A stretch of DNA of 22,021 bases from CBIHON01 sp966211965. Lineage in GTDB: Bacteria > Pseudomonadota > Gammaproteobacteria > Burkholderiales > Burkholderiaceae_D. Positions 1-9,226 of the stretch are shown here, piece by piece. The notes under the pieces are model-generated. The model was not told the origin of the DNA and did not search any database. It saw nothing but the letters and a program-made list of their open reading frames with translations. The translations under genes and the position numbers were made by a program. The number at the start of each line of letters is the position of its first letter. Within the stretch, counting starts at the first letter, position 1. Location of the stretch: positions 1 through 22,021 of the forward strand of contig CBIHON010000063.1 of NCBI GenBank assembly GCA_966211965.1, given 5' to 3'.

Positions 1-682
1 AGCTGTTGAGCATCGACACCACCACCGGCATGTCGGCGCCGCCGATCGCCATCACCATGTGGATGCCGAACAGCAGCGAGATCACGGTCATCACGATCAG
101 AGGCGTCATGCCGGCACTGACCGACGGCGCATTCAGGAATTCGCGGCCGAAATAGATCACGACCAGCAGGCCGATCAGGTTCAGAAAATGCCGACCGGGC
201 AGCAGCAGGGGCTTGCCGCCGATCTTGCCGGACAGCTTGCCGAAAGCGACCACCGAACCGGACAAGGTCACGGCGCCGATCAGGATGCCGATGTAGATTT
301 CCATCTCATGGATCGCCTTCTCGGCACCACCGGCATGTGCCGAAGCGCCCGGGTCGATGTAGTTGGCGAAGCCGACCAGCATCGCCGCCAGGCCGACCAT
401 GCTGTGCATGAACGCGACCAGCTCCGGCATCTGCGTCATTTGCACGGCACGCGCCAGGTACAAGCCGATGCCGGCGCCGACTGCAATGGCGCCGATGATC
501 CAGGGAATACCGGCCGCCGTGACGTGCGGGCCGAACACGGTTGCCAGCACGGCGATGGTCATGCCGATGACGCCGTACAGGTTGCCGCGGCGCGAAGTCT
601 CGGCATTGCTGAGGCCGCCGAGGCAGAGGATGAAGAGTATCGTGGCTCCGATATAGGAGACGGTTGCTAGACTTTCAGACAT
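1..682 (-). CDS. pntB: NAD(P) transhydrogenase subunit beta (5' part, runs off left edge)
   Basis: Reading the minus strand from ATG at 682 gives an open frame of 227 codons with no stop before the window edge. It starts MSESLATVSYIGATILFILC and continues as a chain of hydrophobic helices. PntB is the membrane subunit that, with PntA, couples hydride transfer between NADH and NADP+ to proton entry across the inner membrane. The helices carry the PntB-like stretches VQMTQMPELVAFMHSMVGLA and FGIHMVMAIGGADMPVVVSM. The C-terminal NADP(H)-binding domain lies outside the window. The gene follows pntA by 13 nt, with an AGGTGG ribosome site ahead of the ATG. A second ATG at 689 is out of frame and stops at once, so 682 is the start. 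Confidence 0.95.
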   Translation of the reverse strand, partial: MSESLATVSYIGATILFILCLGGLSNAETSRRGNLYGVIGMTIAVLATVFGPHVTAAGIPWIIGAIAVGAGIGLYLARAVQMTQMPELVAFMHSMVGLAAMLVGFANYIDPGASAHAGGAEKAIHEMEIYIGILIGAVTLSGSVVAFGKLSGKIGGKPLLLPGRHFLNLIGLLVVIYFGREFLNAPSVSAGMTPLIVMTVISLLFGIHMVMAIGGADMPVVVSMLNS

Positions 683-695
683 TGGTCATCCACCT

Positions 696-2282
696 TTATT
701 TGCGAAACATCGCCAGCATGCGCTGGGTGACGGCGAAGCCGCCGAACATGTTGATTGCCGCGAGTACGATGCCACCGACGGCGAGCCAGCGCACCCATTG
801 GTCTGGAGGCACGCCGCCGTCAAGGGGGGGCGCGATCTGCACCAGCGCGCCGATCGCGATGATGCTGCTGATCGCGTTGGTCACGCTCATCAGCGGTGTA
901 TGCAGCGCGGGCTTGACGTTCCACACCACCATGTAACCGACGAAGCAGGCCAGCACGAACACGGTGAAGTGCCCGAGGAAGGCCGCCGGGGCATGGGCGC
1001 CGATGAACCAGAATAGCGCCGCCCCCAACCCGAACACGATCGCCGTGGCGGTGCCGGACGCGGGCGCGCCGCTCTCGCCATGGGCCGGCGCCTTGGCCGC
1101 CGCTTTGCCCGCCGGCGCGGCCGGTTTGGCAGCCGCCGGCGCTGCGGAAAGCTTGGGCGCGGGCGGCGGCCAGGTGATGTTGCCTTCCTTGACCACGGTG
1201 GTGCCGCGCAACACTTCGTCTTCCATGTTGACGTTGATGGTGCCGTCCTTGGCCTTGCACAATTCCTCGCTCAGGCGGAACAGGTTGGTGGCGTACAGTG
1301 TGCTCGACTGCTTGGCAAGGCGGCTCGGCAAATCGCTGTAGCCGATGATCGTCACGCCGTGCTTGACCACCACCTGGCCCGGTTCGGTCAATTCGCAATT
1401 GCCGCCTTGCTCGGCCGCCATGTCGACGATGACGCTGCCCGGCTTCATGGACTGCACCATTTCCGCCGTGATCAGCTTGGGCGCCGGCCGGCCGGGGATC
1501 AGCGCGGTGGTGATGATGATGTCGACTTCCTTGGCTTGTTTGGCAAAAGTGGCGAGCTGGGCTTTCTGGAAACCTTCGCTCATGACCTTGGCATAGCCGC
1601 CGACGCCGGAGCCCTCTTCCTGGTAGTCGACCGCGACGAATTCGCCGCCCATCGAAACCACTTGGTCGGCCACCTCGGGACGCGTGTCGTTGGCACGCAC
1701 GATGGCGCCCAGACCGGCAGCCGCACCGATCGCGGCCAGGCCGGCCACGCCGGCGCCGATCACGAACACCTTGGCCGGCGGGACCTTGCCCGCAGCCGTG
1801 ATCTGACCGGTGAAGAAGCGGCCGAAGTGATGCGCCGCCTCGATCACCGCGCGGTAGCCGGCGATGTTGGCCATCGAACTGAGCGCATCCATCTTTTGCG
1901 CGCGCGACATGCGCGGCACGCTGTCCATGGCCAGCACGGTGGCTTTCTTGGCCGCCAGCTTTTTCAGCAATTCAGGGTTTTGCGCCGGCCAGATGAAGCT
2001 GACCAGCGTGCCGCCTTCGCGCAGCATGCCGACTTCTTCCTCGCTCGGCCCGCGTACCTTGAAGACGATGTCGGAAGCGGCCCACAGCTTGGCCGCCCCC
2101 TGGATAATTTCAGCGCCGGCAGCGCGATAGGAATCGTCGCTGAAGTTGGCCGCATCGCCTGCGCCGGCTTCCACGGCCACCTTGAAACCCAGCTTGATGA
2201 GTTTTTCAACGACCTCGGGGACGGTCGCAACGCGCTTCTCCCCCGCAAAAATCTCTCGTGGTACACCAATCGTTAGAGCCAT
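696..2282 (-). CDS. pntA: NAD(P) transhydrogenase subunit alpha
   Basis: This 528-residue protein is the NAD(H)-binding subunit of proton-translocating transhydrogenase and is close to the length of the single-chain E. coli PntA. Residues 1-140 form the alanine-dehydrogenase-like N domain, ending in the conserved block RMSRAQKMDALSSMANIAGY (124-143). A Rossmann glycine motif GAGVAGLAA lies at 176-184. An Ala/Pro-rich linker (about 374-410) leads to a C-terminal membrane part of about four helices (412-525). Some bacteria split this gene into pntAA and pntAB; here it is fused. The start is ATG at 2282. It forms an operon with pntB downstream. The 528-bp region upstream separates it from the divergent nudJ. 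Confidence 0.96.
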   Translation of the reverse strand: MALTIGVPREIFAGEKRVATVPEVVEKLIKLGFKVAVEAGAGDAANFSDDSYRAAGAEIIQGAAKLWAASDIVFKVRGPSEEEVGMLREGGTLVSFIWPAQNPELLKKLAAKKATVLAMDSVPRMSRAQKMDALSSMANIAGYRAVIEAAHHFGRFFTGQITAAGKVPPAKVFVIGAGVAGLAAIGAAAGLGAIVRANDTRPEVADQVVSMGGEFVAVDYQEEGSGVGGYAKVMSEGFQKAQLATFAKQAKEVDIIITTALIPGRPAPKLITAEMVQSMKPGSVIVDMAAEQGGNCELTEPGQVVVKHGVTIIGYSDLPSRLAKQSSTLYATNLFRLSEELCKAKDGTINVNMEDEVLRGTTVVKEGNITWPPPAPKLSAAPAAAKPAAPAGKAAAKAPAHGESGAPASGTATAIVFGLGAALFWFIGAHAPAAFLGHFTVFVLACFVGYMVVWNVKPALHTPLMSVTNAISSIIAIGALVQIAPPLDGGVPPDQWVRWLAVGGIVLAAINMFGGFAVTQRMLAMFRK

Positions 2283-2810
2283 GTGCTACCCCTGTGATTA
2301 TCAAAATGATGAAACTGGTGATGGTGTGAACGGCTCCCAACTCGGCAACCGGACTGCCTGTAATTTTAATTTTTCAGACCGTGAATCCTGTTCCTGCCGT
2401 CCACAAAAACGATCTTGGGTTGATGGTTGTCAATCTTCGCCTGATCCATGGGCGCCCAAGAATTTAAGGACACGGTCCGCTTGTCGGCCGGAAAGCCGAT
2501 TCATGAGCTTTTCCAAAGATCAGATGCCGGGAATCTTACGGGGAAATCAAAAATAAGAACCACCGTTCTTTTTTGTTTCTCCTTCATGATTCTATACTGG
2601 AACCACGCCCTCCTGGCTTGCCGCCACGGTAATTGGAGGAAAAGATCAAACCGGCAAAAAATGATTCTGCCGCGTTTTTGATGAATATCCAAACACTTCA
2701 TCGCATTGTCATGCGAAATATTTAATATGGAATGATTTTCCCGTTGGCCGGAACAGGACGGCTTTGCGCCCGCCCACGGTAAAATGCGGCACTCACTTAC
2801 AAGAGGATGT
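2283..2810. other. Divergent intergenic region between pntA and nudJ
   Basis: This is 528 bp without a convincing gene; the open frames that cross it lack homology signals and good ribosome sites. It is more AT-rich than the flanking genes and must hold the promoters for pntA (leftward) and nudJ (rightward). One small hairpin, AAGAAC-CACC-GTTCTT with a following T run, lies at 2555-2574. It resembles a weak terminator, but no gene ends just before it. I see no RNA gene. Confidence 0.5.
2780..2785 (+). promoter_or_regulatory. Possible -10 box for nudJ-mnmA
   Basis: TAAAAT, five of six matches to TATAAT, lies 25 bp before the nudJ ATG and would give a short leader. I could not find a good -35 at 16-18 bp spacing, so this is tentative. 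Confidence 0.3.
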
Positions 2811-3296
2811 ATGACTGACGTTTGGAAGCCCTCTGTCACCGTTGCTGCGATCGTGGAACGCAACGGCAAATTTTTGCTGGTCGAAGAAGAAACCAGCGAC
2901 GGCATCTGTTTCAACCAGCCGGCCGGCCATCTCGATCCGAACGAGTCGCTGGAGCAAGCGGTCGTGCGCGAGACCATGGAAGAAACCGCGCACGAGTTTT
3001 TCCCCACTGCACTGATCGGCATGTACATGTCGCGCTATCGCTCCTCACGGACCGGCCTGGAAGTCACCTATTTACGCTTCGCCTTTGCCGGCGAAGCGGG
3101 CGAGGCTTACGACCGGCCGCTCGATCACGGCATCCTGCGCGCGGTCTGGATGACCTACGACGAAATGGCGGCATGCCGCGACCGGCATCGCAGCCCGCTG
3201 GTCATGCAATGCGTCGACGATTACTTGAACGGCAAACGCGCCCCCTTGTCGATGCTCTACACCCATCCGAGCGTGATCGGAGCGATGCATGGCTAA
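2811..3296 (+). CDS. nudJ: NudJ-like Nudix phosphatase
   Basis: This 161-residue Nudix hydrolase resembles E. coli NudJ, which removes phosphate from thiamine pyrophosphate and nucleoside di/triphosphates. The opening KPSVTVAAIVERNGKFLLVE and the NQPAGHLDPNESL segment are typical of NudJ. The Nudix box runs from G(HLDPN)E to RETMEE, with the metal-binding RE and EE present, but the usual glycine of EExG is alanine (EETA). The start at 2811 has AGAGGA just upstream; an earlier ATG at 2784 lacks one. The last 8 nt overlap mnmA, so the two are probably co-translated. The nudJ-mnmA pairing also occurs in E. coli and supports the call. Confidence 0.9.
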   Translation: MTDVWKPSVTVAAIVERNGKFLLVEEETSDGICFNQPAGHLDPNESLEQAVVRETMEETAHEFFPTALIGMYMSRYRSSRTGLEVTYLRFAFAGEAGEAYDRPLDHGILRAVWMTYDEMAACRDRHRSPLVMQCVDDYLNGKRAPLSMLYTHPSVIGAMHG

Positions 3297-4395
3297 GAAG
3301 AAAGTGGTGATCGGCATGTCGGGCGGCGTCGACTCCTCGGTCTCGGCCTGGCTGTTGAAAGAGCAGGGTTACGAAGTCATCGGCCTGTTCATGAAAAATT
3401 GGGAAGACGACGACGACTCGGAATATTGCTCCTCGCGCCAGGACTGGATCGATGCGGCCAGCGTGGCCGATGTGGTCGGGGTCGATATCGAAGCGGTCAA
3501 TTTCGCCGCTGAATACCGTGACCGCGTGTTTGCCGAATTCCTGCGCGAATACCAAGCCGGCCGCACCCCCAATCCCGACGTACTGTGCAATGCCGAAATC
3601 AAGTTCAAGGCCTTTCTGGACCATGCGATGAAGCTGGGTGCCGACCTGATCGCCACGGGCCACTATGCGCGCGTGCGCGAGGTGGATGGCCGTTTTGAAT
3701 TGCTCAAGGCGGTCGATGCCGGCAAGGATCAAAGTTATTTCCTGCATCGCCTGAACCAGGCGCAGCTATCGAAAACCCTGTTCCCGCTGGGCGAAATTCC
3801 CAAGACCGAAGTGCGCAAGATCGCCGAGCAAATCCACTTGCCGAATGCGAAAAAGAAGGACTCGACCGGCATCTGCTTCATCGGCGAACGGCCGTTCCGC
3901 GAGTTCCTGAATCGCTATCTGTCCTATCAGCCCGGCCCGATGAAAACGGACAAAGGCGAAGTTGTCGGCCAGCACGTCGGCCTGAGTTTTTATACTCACG
4001 GCCAACGCAAAGGCATCGGCCTGGGCGGCATGAAAACCCACAAGAACACCGAGGGCGACAGCAGTCCCTGGTACGTCGCGAAAAAGGATATCGCCAGCAA
4101 CGCGCTGTACGTAGTCCAAGGGCATGACCATCCGTGGCTGCTGTCGTCCGCTTTGAGCGCCGGCCAGAGCAGCTGGATTGCCGGCGAGGCGCCGGCCGCA
4201 GGACGCCTGGCGGCCAAGACGCGCTATCGGCAAGCCGACGTCGCCTGCGGTTTCCAGGCGCAGGACGGCGGCATGTTCTCGCTGGACTTTCCTGATCCGC
4301 AATGGGCTGTCACCCCCGGCCAGTCGGCGGTGCTGTATCAAGGCGACGTGTGCCTGGGCGGCGGGATCATCGATTCCGCGATACTTGCCAAGTAG
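3289..4395 (+). CDS. mnmA: tRNA-uridine 2-sulfurtransferase MnmA
   Basis: MnmA adenylates and then thiolates U34 of tRNA-Lys, tRNA-Glu and tRNA-Gln, taking sulfur from the TusE relay. The 368-residue protein has the PP-loop SGGVDS at 11-16. The two catalytic cysteines are at C100 (NPDVLCNAEIKF) and C196 (STGICFIGER), matching the E. coli pair. The motif IATGHYARV is at 121-129. The C-terminal beta-barrel region is complete. The start overlaps the end of nudJ by 8 nt. It is a housekeeping gene with nothing unusual. Confidence 0.97.
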   Translation: MAKKKVVIGMSGGVDSSVSAWLLKEQGYEVIGLFMKNWEDDDDSEYCSSRQDWIDAASVADVVGVDIEAVNFAAEYRDRVFAEFLREYQAGRTPNPDVLCNAEIKFKAFLDHAMKLGADLIATGHYARVREVDGRFELLKAVDAGKDQSYFLHRLNQAQLSKTLFPLGEIPKTEVRKIAEQIHLPNAKKKDSTGICFIGERPFREFLNRYLSYQPGPMKTDKGEVVGQHVGLSFYTHGQRKGIGLGGMKTHKNTEGDSSPWYVAKKDIASNALYVVQGHDHPWLLSSALSAGQSSWIAGEAPAAGRLAAKTRYRQADVACGFQAQDGGMFSLDFPDPQWAVTPGQSAVLYQGDVCLGGGIIDSAILAK

Positions 4396-4458
4396 CAAAT
4401 CGCCGCAACTCCGTTGTACACTGGGCAGATCCTTTCTGCCTATCCAAGGGAGCAGCCG

Positions 4459-6084
4459 ATGCGCGACCTGATATTGCGCTACATGACGCTGGCGATCGCC
4501 GCCTGCGTGTTCCTGTTTTCGCTGCTGTTCGCGCTGTATTTCCATTCGGGCTGGTGGCTGGTCTGGCTGGCCGGCGGCCTGACCGCCATCGGCATCCTGG
4601 ACCTCACGCAAACCAAGCGTTCCCTTCTGCGCAACTATCCGATCCTGGCGCATTTCCGTTTCTTCTTCGAATCGATACGGCCTGAAATCCGCCAGTATTT
4701 CCTGGAAGACGATACCGACGCCAAACCGTTCTCGCGCAACCAGCGTTCGATCGTCTACCAGCGCGCAAAACAGGACCTGGACAAGCGCCCGTTCGGCACG
4801 CAAATGGATGTCTACGAAAGCGGCTACGAGTGGATCAACCATTCGATCCAGCCGGCGAAAATTGCCTCGCATGATTTCCGCATCACGATCGGGCCCGAAC
4901 GCGCGCAGCCGTATTCGGCCAGCGTCTTCAATATCTCGGCCATGAGTTTCGGCTCCCTGTCGGCGAATGCGATCCGCGCGCTGAACCAGGGCGCGGCCAT
5001 GGGCCATTTCATGCACGACACCGGCGAAGGCAGCATCAGCCGCTACCACCGGCCGGAAAATCCGAATGAAGCCGGCGGCGACCTGGTATGGGAAATCGGT
5101 TCCGGCTACTTCGGTTGCCGTAATGCGGACGGCAGTTTTTCGGAAGAAAGGTTCGCCGAGCAAGCGACGCTGGCGCAAGTCAAGATGATCGAGGTCAAGC
5201 TGTCGCAAGGCGCCAAACCCGGCCACGGCGGCGTACTGCCGGGTGCCAAGGTGACGATCGAAATCGCCAAGGCGCGCGGCGTGACGGTCGGTGTCGATTG
5301 CATCTCGCCGGCCGCGCATTCGGCCTTCGATTCGCCGATCGGTCTACTGCAATTCATCGACAAGCTGCGTACCCTGTCGGGCGGCAAGCCGACCGGTTTC
5401 AAGCTGGCGATCGGTCATCCCTGGGAGTTTTTCGGCATCGTGAAGGCGATGCTGCAAACCGGCATCACGCCCGACTTCATCGTGGTCGACGGCAGCGAAG
5501 GCGGCACCGGTGCCGCGCCGGTGGAGTTTACCGACCACGTCGGCGCACCGTTGCAGGAAGCGTTGCTGCTGGTTCACAACACCCTGGTCGGGACCAACCT
5601 GCGCGACAAGATCCGGATCGGCGCGTCCGGCAAGATCGTCACCGCTTTCGATATCGCCCGCACCATCGCGCTCGGCGCCGACTGGTGCAATTCGGCGCGC
5701 GGCTTCATGTTTGCGCTCGGCTGCATCCAGTCGCTCTCATGCCACACCGGCAAATGCCCAACCGGCGTCTCCACCCAAGACAGCCTGCGCCAACGTGCAC
5801 TGGTAGTGCCGGACAAGGCAGAGCGCGTCGCCAATTTTCACGGCAACACGATGAAGGCGCTAGCCGAATTGCTGGCCGCTGCGGGACTGACTCACCCGTC
5901 GGAATTGAAACCGCATCACATCGTGCGACGCGTGTCAGCCAACCAGGTCAAGCTGGCTTCCGCCCTGCTGCCTTATCTCGATCCTGGCGAATTGCTGGAT
6001 GACTCGCAGTTGACACGAATGCCGGAAGTTTTCAGCCACTACTGGCCGGTTGCACGGGCAGAATCGTTTCATCCGATTCGATAA
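4459..6084 (+). CDS. Membrane-anchored FMN-binding glutamate synthase family protein
   Basis: The protein has 541 residues from ATG 4459, which has AAGGGAG upstream; an in-frame ATG at 4414 lacks a good site. Two N-terminal membrane helices (about 8-28 and 31-47) precede a barrel like the FMN domain of the glutamate synthase large chain. Visible motifs include HGGVLPGAKVTIEIAKARGV, DGSEGGTGAAP and IGASGKIVTAFDIARTIALG. Cysteines 422, 428 and 433 (CIQSLSCHTGKC) match the iron-sulfur ligands of the family. The glutamine-hydrolysing domain of GltB is absent, so it is not the biosynthetic glutamate synthase. The physiological reaction of these stand-alone proteins is not settled. It lies 63 bp after mnmA and may be co-transcribed. 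Confidence 0.88.
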   Translation: MRDLILRYMTLAIAACVFLFSLLFALYFHSGWWLVWLAGGLTAIGILDLTQTKRSLLRNYPILAHFRFFFESIRPEIRQYFLEDDTDAKPFSRNQRSIVYQRAKQDLDKRPFGTQMDVYESGYEWINHSIQPAKIASHDFRITIGPERAQPYSASVFNISAMSFGSLSANAIRALNQGAAMGHFMHDTGEGSISRYHRPENPNEAGGDLVWEIGSGYFGCRNADGSFSEERFAEQATLAQVKMIEVKLSQGAKPGHGGVLPGAKVTIEIAKARGVTVGVDCISPAAHSAFDSPIGLLQFIDKLRTLSGGKPTGFKLAIGHPWEFFGIVKAMLQTGITPDFIVVDGSEGGTGAAPVEFTDHVGAPLQEALLLVHNTLVGTNLRDKIRIGASGKIVTAFDIARTIALGADWCNSARGFMFALGCIQSLSCHTGKCPTGVSTQDSLRQRALVVPDKAERVANFHGNTMKALAELLAAAGLTHPSELKPHHIVRRVSANQVKLASALLPYLDPGELLDDSQLTRMPEVFSHYWPVARAESFHPIR

Positions 6085-6118
6085 CAGTGAACGGAAAACG
6101 GCGCTGGTTCCGGGTGAT

Positions 6119-6856
6119 TTACTTGCTCGGCTTCAAGATGCCCATCATGAAGGCCTGGCGGATCGCGTGACGCGTGGTGTACACACCCAGCTTTGTCGCG
6201 GCATTTTTCAGGTGAAAATAAACGGTGCGCTGGGAAATGCCCAGGATAATGCCAATCTCGGCGCTGGTTTTGCCTTGTGCGCTCCAGTCCAGGCATTCGA
6301 TTTCCCGGGCCGACAAGAGCGGCAATTGATTGGACGCTGTCTTCAGCCACACCAATTCGGCCGCCTCGTGCAGATGCACGGCAATCAACAGCGCATCTGC
6401 GCAAAGCGCCGCCGAAAACGGAAAAGATTCCCGGCCGTTTCCGTATAGATCAATGCGGCTCATCGCGTGTTCGCTCCGCACGCCTATGCTCAGTCCGTGG
6501 CAAATGCCTTCCCTCAACAAGCGCGGATAAAACTGCCCTGTCTTGGGGCGGCACAATAGCGCTGTTTGCCATGCCAAGGGCACGCCGGATTTCTCGATAT
6601 ACGAACGGATGGAATCAGTCTTTTCTTCCGCGCTGACACGGAAGAGTTCGCACATGGCAGGCGACAAAGAGCCGAACAGATGATTGGTGATGGCACCGTT
6701 TTGCCCAGTTACATTCATCATCTGCATGAAGTCACACATGCCGATCGCCTCAGTCAGGAGGCGAACCTGATCTCGCAGTTCCTCCCAGCCGCGTGCTTGC
6801 AGGATCGTTGCAAGATCTGAGCTGGATAGGCGAGAAGTGGAATCCATTTGAAGCAT
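6119..6856 (-). CDS. LuxR-type regulator with autoinducer-binding-like domain
   Basis: The protein has 245 residues, with a C-terminal LuxR helix-turn-helix (about 182-245). The block LLSAREIECLDWSAQGKTSA, followed by the recognition helix region GISQRTVYFHLKNAATKLG, keeps the conserved Glu, Leu and Gly. The N-terminal 175 residues look like the acyl-homoserine-lactone-binding fold. By spacing to TraR, D70 and W85 are kept as D81 and W96. W57, Y61 and P71 correspond to M68, F72 and S82, so ligand choice is probably altered. No luxI-type gene is near, so it is a LuxR solo. It starts 23 nt after the jqsR stop, so it is likely the third gene of jqsS-jqsR-luxR. Two starts are possible (6856, 6847); neither has a clear ribosome site. 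Target genes are unknown. Confidence 0.85.
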   Translation of the reverse strand: MLQMDSTSRLSSSDLATILQARGWEELRDQVRLLTEAIGMCDFMQMMNVTGQNGAITNHLFGSLSPAMCELFRVSAEEKTDSIRSYIEKSGVPLAWQTALLCRPKTGQFYPRLLREGICHGLSIGVRSEHAMSRIDLYGNGRESFPFSAALCADALLIAVHLHEAAELVWLKTASNQLPLLSAREIECLDWSAQGKTSAEIGIILGISQRTVYFHLKNAATKLGVYTTRHAIRQAFMMGILKPSK

Positions 6857-6879
6857 AGTACGACTATAAGTGAAGAGAG

Positions 6880-7908
6880 TTATTTCTGCAAAAAATCCGC
6901 GTAGGCATGAATGCTGCCCGGCAAATAATGCTGCGGCAAATCAAACAAAGCCCAGTAATAATCCTGCTTTCCCTTGCAAGTACGTGCCGGCAGGCAATAC
7001 GACAACCAGTCGTGCGCCGCAGGACCGGCGTACATTCCGCCGCTATCGGAAAAGAACGGCACAACGCTGAGCTTCTGCAATGCCTCAAGCAACTCCGGCG
7101 GCGCCTGATGGTCCAGGGCTGCTTCAAACTGTGAAATCAAGCCAGCTTCGGTCTCGATCACCATCAGCGTGCCCTTGCCTTGTTTATCGAAAAACAGAAT
7201 ACCCGAGGGGTTCGGGAATAGATAGTATTCGATAAAACCATAACGCGTGCAAAGCTGGCTGACCAGCGTGCTGATCGCCGGATCGCACAGGAATGCGAAG
7301 GAGTGGCGTGCCAGCAAATCTTTCAAAGTGCGCGACTGGTCGACAAAAAATGCTTTCTGCAGAGTCCGTATTTCCGTCTCCAGGCAATCCAGGGCATCAT
7401 TATCGCCTTTCTTGATGAAGCGATCGATCAAACCCCGGTTAAACGCATCGATCGCGATCTTTTCATCGGCTTGACCGGTGAAGAGAATTTTCTTGCAGGG
7501 CAAATCTTGAATGACCTGGCAGAAAGTCACGCCGTCCATTTGCGGCATTGCGTAATCTATCACCAGCACGGAGGGGAGGCAAAACCGCTTAGGATTCATT
7601 ACCTGGCGGTAAATCAGGTCGAGGTCGACCGCAACGGTGCGCCGTTCGAAGTTGAGTGTGTGCTCGTCGTAATCGACGCGAATCGCCAAGCTGTGGCCGG
7701 ACGGCTGGCTGAATGCCTGGCGCAACGAGGCAAGTGCCGGCCGGATATCGTGAAAAACTTCGCATGTAAGCGTTGGATTCAACTGGAATGCCAAGCTGTC
7801 GAGAAAACTCCGGCTATCGTCGATCAATACCGTAGTCGTAGGATGCTGATAAACCGGGAATAAGATATCCATCTTGGCGGCAGGAAAAGAAACGGAAGGC
7901 GCGTCCAT
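6880..7908 (-). CDS. jqsR: JqsR/LqsR-like response regulator of alpha-hydroxyketone signalling
   Basis: The protein has 342 residues from ATG 7908; a TTG one codon earlier is less likely. The following positions count that TTG as residue 1. A receiver-like domain carries the acidic pair D31-D32 (VLIDDSRSF), the phosphoacceptor D119 (VIDYAMPQMDG), T145 (LFTGQADE) and K167 (FIKKGD). An unusually long insert separates the acidic pair from the phosphoacceptor. The C-terminal half (about 190-343) has no DNA-binding motif that I recognise. This matches the layout of Legionella LqsR, whose output domain is also not a standard helix-turn-helix. It lies 19 nt after jqsS and 23 nt before the luxR gene. 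There is no evident Shine-Dalgarno site, so coupling to jqsS translation is possible. Confidence 0.8.
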   Translation of the reverse strand: MDAPSVSFPAAKMDILFPVYQHPTTTVLIDDSRSFLDSLAFQLNPTLTCEVFHDIRPALASLRQAFSQPSGHSLAIRVDYDEHTLNFERRTVAVDLDLIYRQVMNPKRFCLPSVLVIDYAMPQMDGVTFCQVIQDLPCKKILFTGQADEKIAIDAFNRGLIDRFIKKGDNDALDCLETEIRTLQKAFFVDQSRTLKDLLARHSFAFLCDPAISTLVSQLCTRYGFIEYYLFPNPSGILFFDKQGKGTLMVIETEAGLISQFEAALDHQAPPELLEALQKLSVVPFFSDSGGMYAGPAAHDWLSYCLPARTCKGKQDYYWALFDLPQHYLPGSIHAYADFLQK

Positions 7909-7927
7909 CAATTATTGGATGAGGCCG

Positions 7928-9226
7928 CTAATTTACCAGAGAAGGCGCCGCAACCGGCGGAAACTCAAGCACGAAGATAGTATAAGCATTGAGCCGCGTC
8001 ACGCATCGGATAGCGCCGTTCCATGCCTGCAGCACGTCTTTGCAGAATGCCAGACCGATGCCCGTGCCGTCATGTTTTGGATAGGCATAAAAGCGCTTGA
8101 AAATGTGCGGACTTCGGGCCATGTCGATGCCGCAGCCCGTGTCGATGAAAAGCAATCTCGGCTTGCCGTGCGTCCCGTCGACGATGATTCTTACCCGCCC
8201 CTTGCCGGCACGGTGGATGGCCTTGAGGGAATTCCTGAGCAAGTTCAGAAGAACCATCGCGCACAATTCCGCCTGTCCATGCAACCGGAAATCGGCACGT
8301 ACCGTCACGGCGATCAAGTCCCGCTGTTCCGGGCTGACGAATGGATAGCGGGCCAGCGCGGAGTCCACCATTTCCGCCATCGACAGGATTTCCCTCGGTT
8401 GCAGATTTTGATTTGAGGTAGATGCGCTGAGCAGGAACAAGTTGATGACGCTATTCATGTGACGCACTTCAAAATCGACTCTCGCAAGCGCCTGCGCGAT
8501 TGCCTCCTTGTCGCGCGGCGACGCCCTCCCCTCATTTTGCTGAAGGCGCTTCATGCCGCGGACATTCGCGGCGATGCTGCTAAGGGGCGTGCGCAGTTCA
8601 TGCGACACGGTTGCCAGCGCGGTCGCCATACCGGCCAATTTTTCTTGCGCCAAAACCTTTCTTCCGATTTTCGCCAGGGATACCGTCAGGATCGCAAAAA
8701 TCTGGATCGGCCATTGCTCCATCACATGCGCGTCGAGCGGCAACCCGCCATCCTGATGCAAGGCAAAGGCAAGGTAGGCAATACCGCTTCCCGTCAGGTA
8801 CGCCAGGAAAGCCATCCCGGTATCGAAGTGAAACAGGATGATCAGCGCAATCAGCAGCGACTGGCTCCAAACCGGAGAGCCGTCATTCATCAAGAACATG
8901 AAGGTGAAAAAAAACGGCAATACATACGTCAGGCCGACGAAGCAATATACCGGCAGCCACCTTTTCGAGGCGAGGCGCTTGGCGAACACCGCCGGCAGGC
9001 ACAATGCGATGCCGAACAACCTCAGCCCGAAATTCTCATACTGCTGCGGGAACCAGCGCGCCCAAACGAAATAGTACAAGGGCATGCCGATCACCGCGAT
9101 CCACGCCAGCACGATCAGGCGCTTAACGGTGCTGTCGTGTTGGCGGTGGTAGTCCAGCAGCCATTTCCCGACGGCCTGTTGCCTGCTTAGCCAATACCCG
9201 CGCAGGCCTCTTAATTTGCGCATCAT
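7928..9226 (-). CDS. jqsS: JqsS/LqsS-like membrane sensor histidine kinase
   Basis: The protein has 432 residues. The N-terminal part (about 35-185) is a block of roughly six membrane helices with short loops and no large periplasmic domain, as in CqsS and LqsS, which sense alpha-hydroxyketones. The phosphoacceptor is H209 in ATVSHELRTPLSSI. The ATPase domain has the N box LLNLLRNSLKAI (327-338), G1 DTGCGI (362-367) and G2 GTGIGLAF (387-394). There is no C-terminal receiver, unlike V. cholerae CqsS, so it is more like LqsS and would pass phosphate to JqsR. It is transcribed away from jqsA. The likely ligand is the JqsA product; this is inferred from context. Confidence 0.87.
   Translation of the reverse strand: MMRKLRGLRGYWLSRQQAVGKWLLDYHRQHDSTVKRLIVLAWIAVIGMPLYYFVWARWFPQQYENFGLRLFGIALCLPAVFAKRLASKRWLPVYCFVGLTYVLPFFFTFMFLMNDGSPVWSQSLLIALIILFHFDTGMAFLAYLTGSGIAYLAFALHQDGGLPLDAHVMEQWPIQIFAILTVSLAKIGRKVLAQEKLAGMATALATVSHELRTPLSSIAANVRGMKRLQQNEGRASPRDKEAIAQALARVDFEVRHMNSVINLFLLSASTSNQNLQPREILSMAEMVDSALARYPFVSPEQRDLIAVTVRADFRLHGQAELCAMVLLNLLRNSLKAIHRAGKGRVRIIVDGTHGKPRLLFIDTGCGIDMARSPHIFKRFYAYPKHDGTGIGLAFCKDVLQAWNGAIRCVTRLNAYTIFVLEFPPVAAPSLVN

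Noticed and set aside
2555..2574. Terminator hairpin in the pntA-nudJ intergenic region
   Set aside because: The 6-bp AT-rich stem is weak and no plus-strand gene ends upstream of it.
4459..6084. Glutamate synthase large subunit gltB
   Set aside because: It lacks the N-terminal amidotransferase domain, is far too short and has membrane helices.
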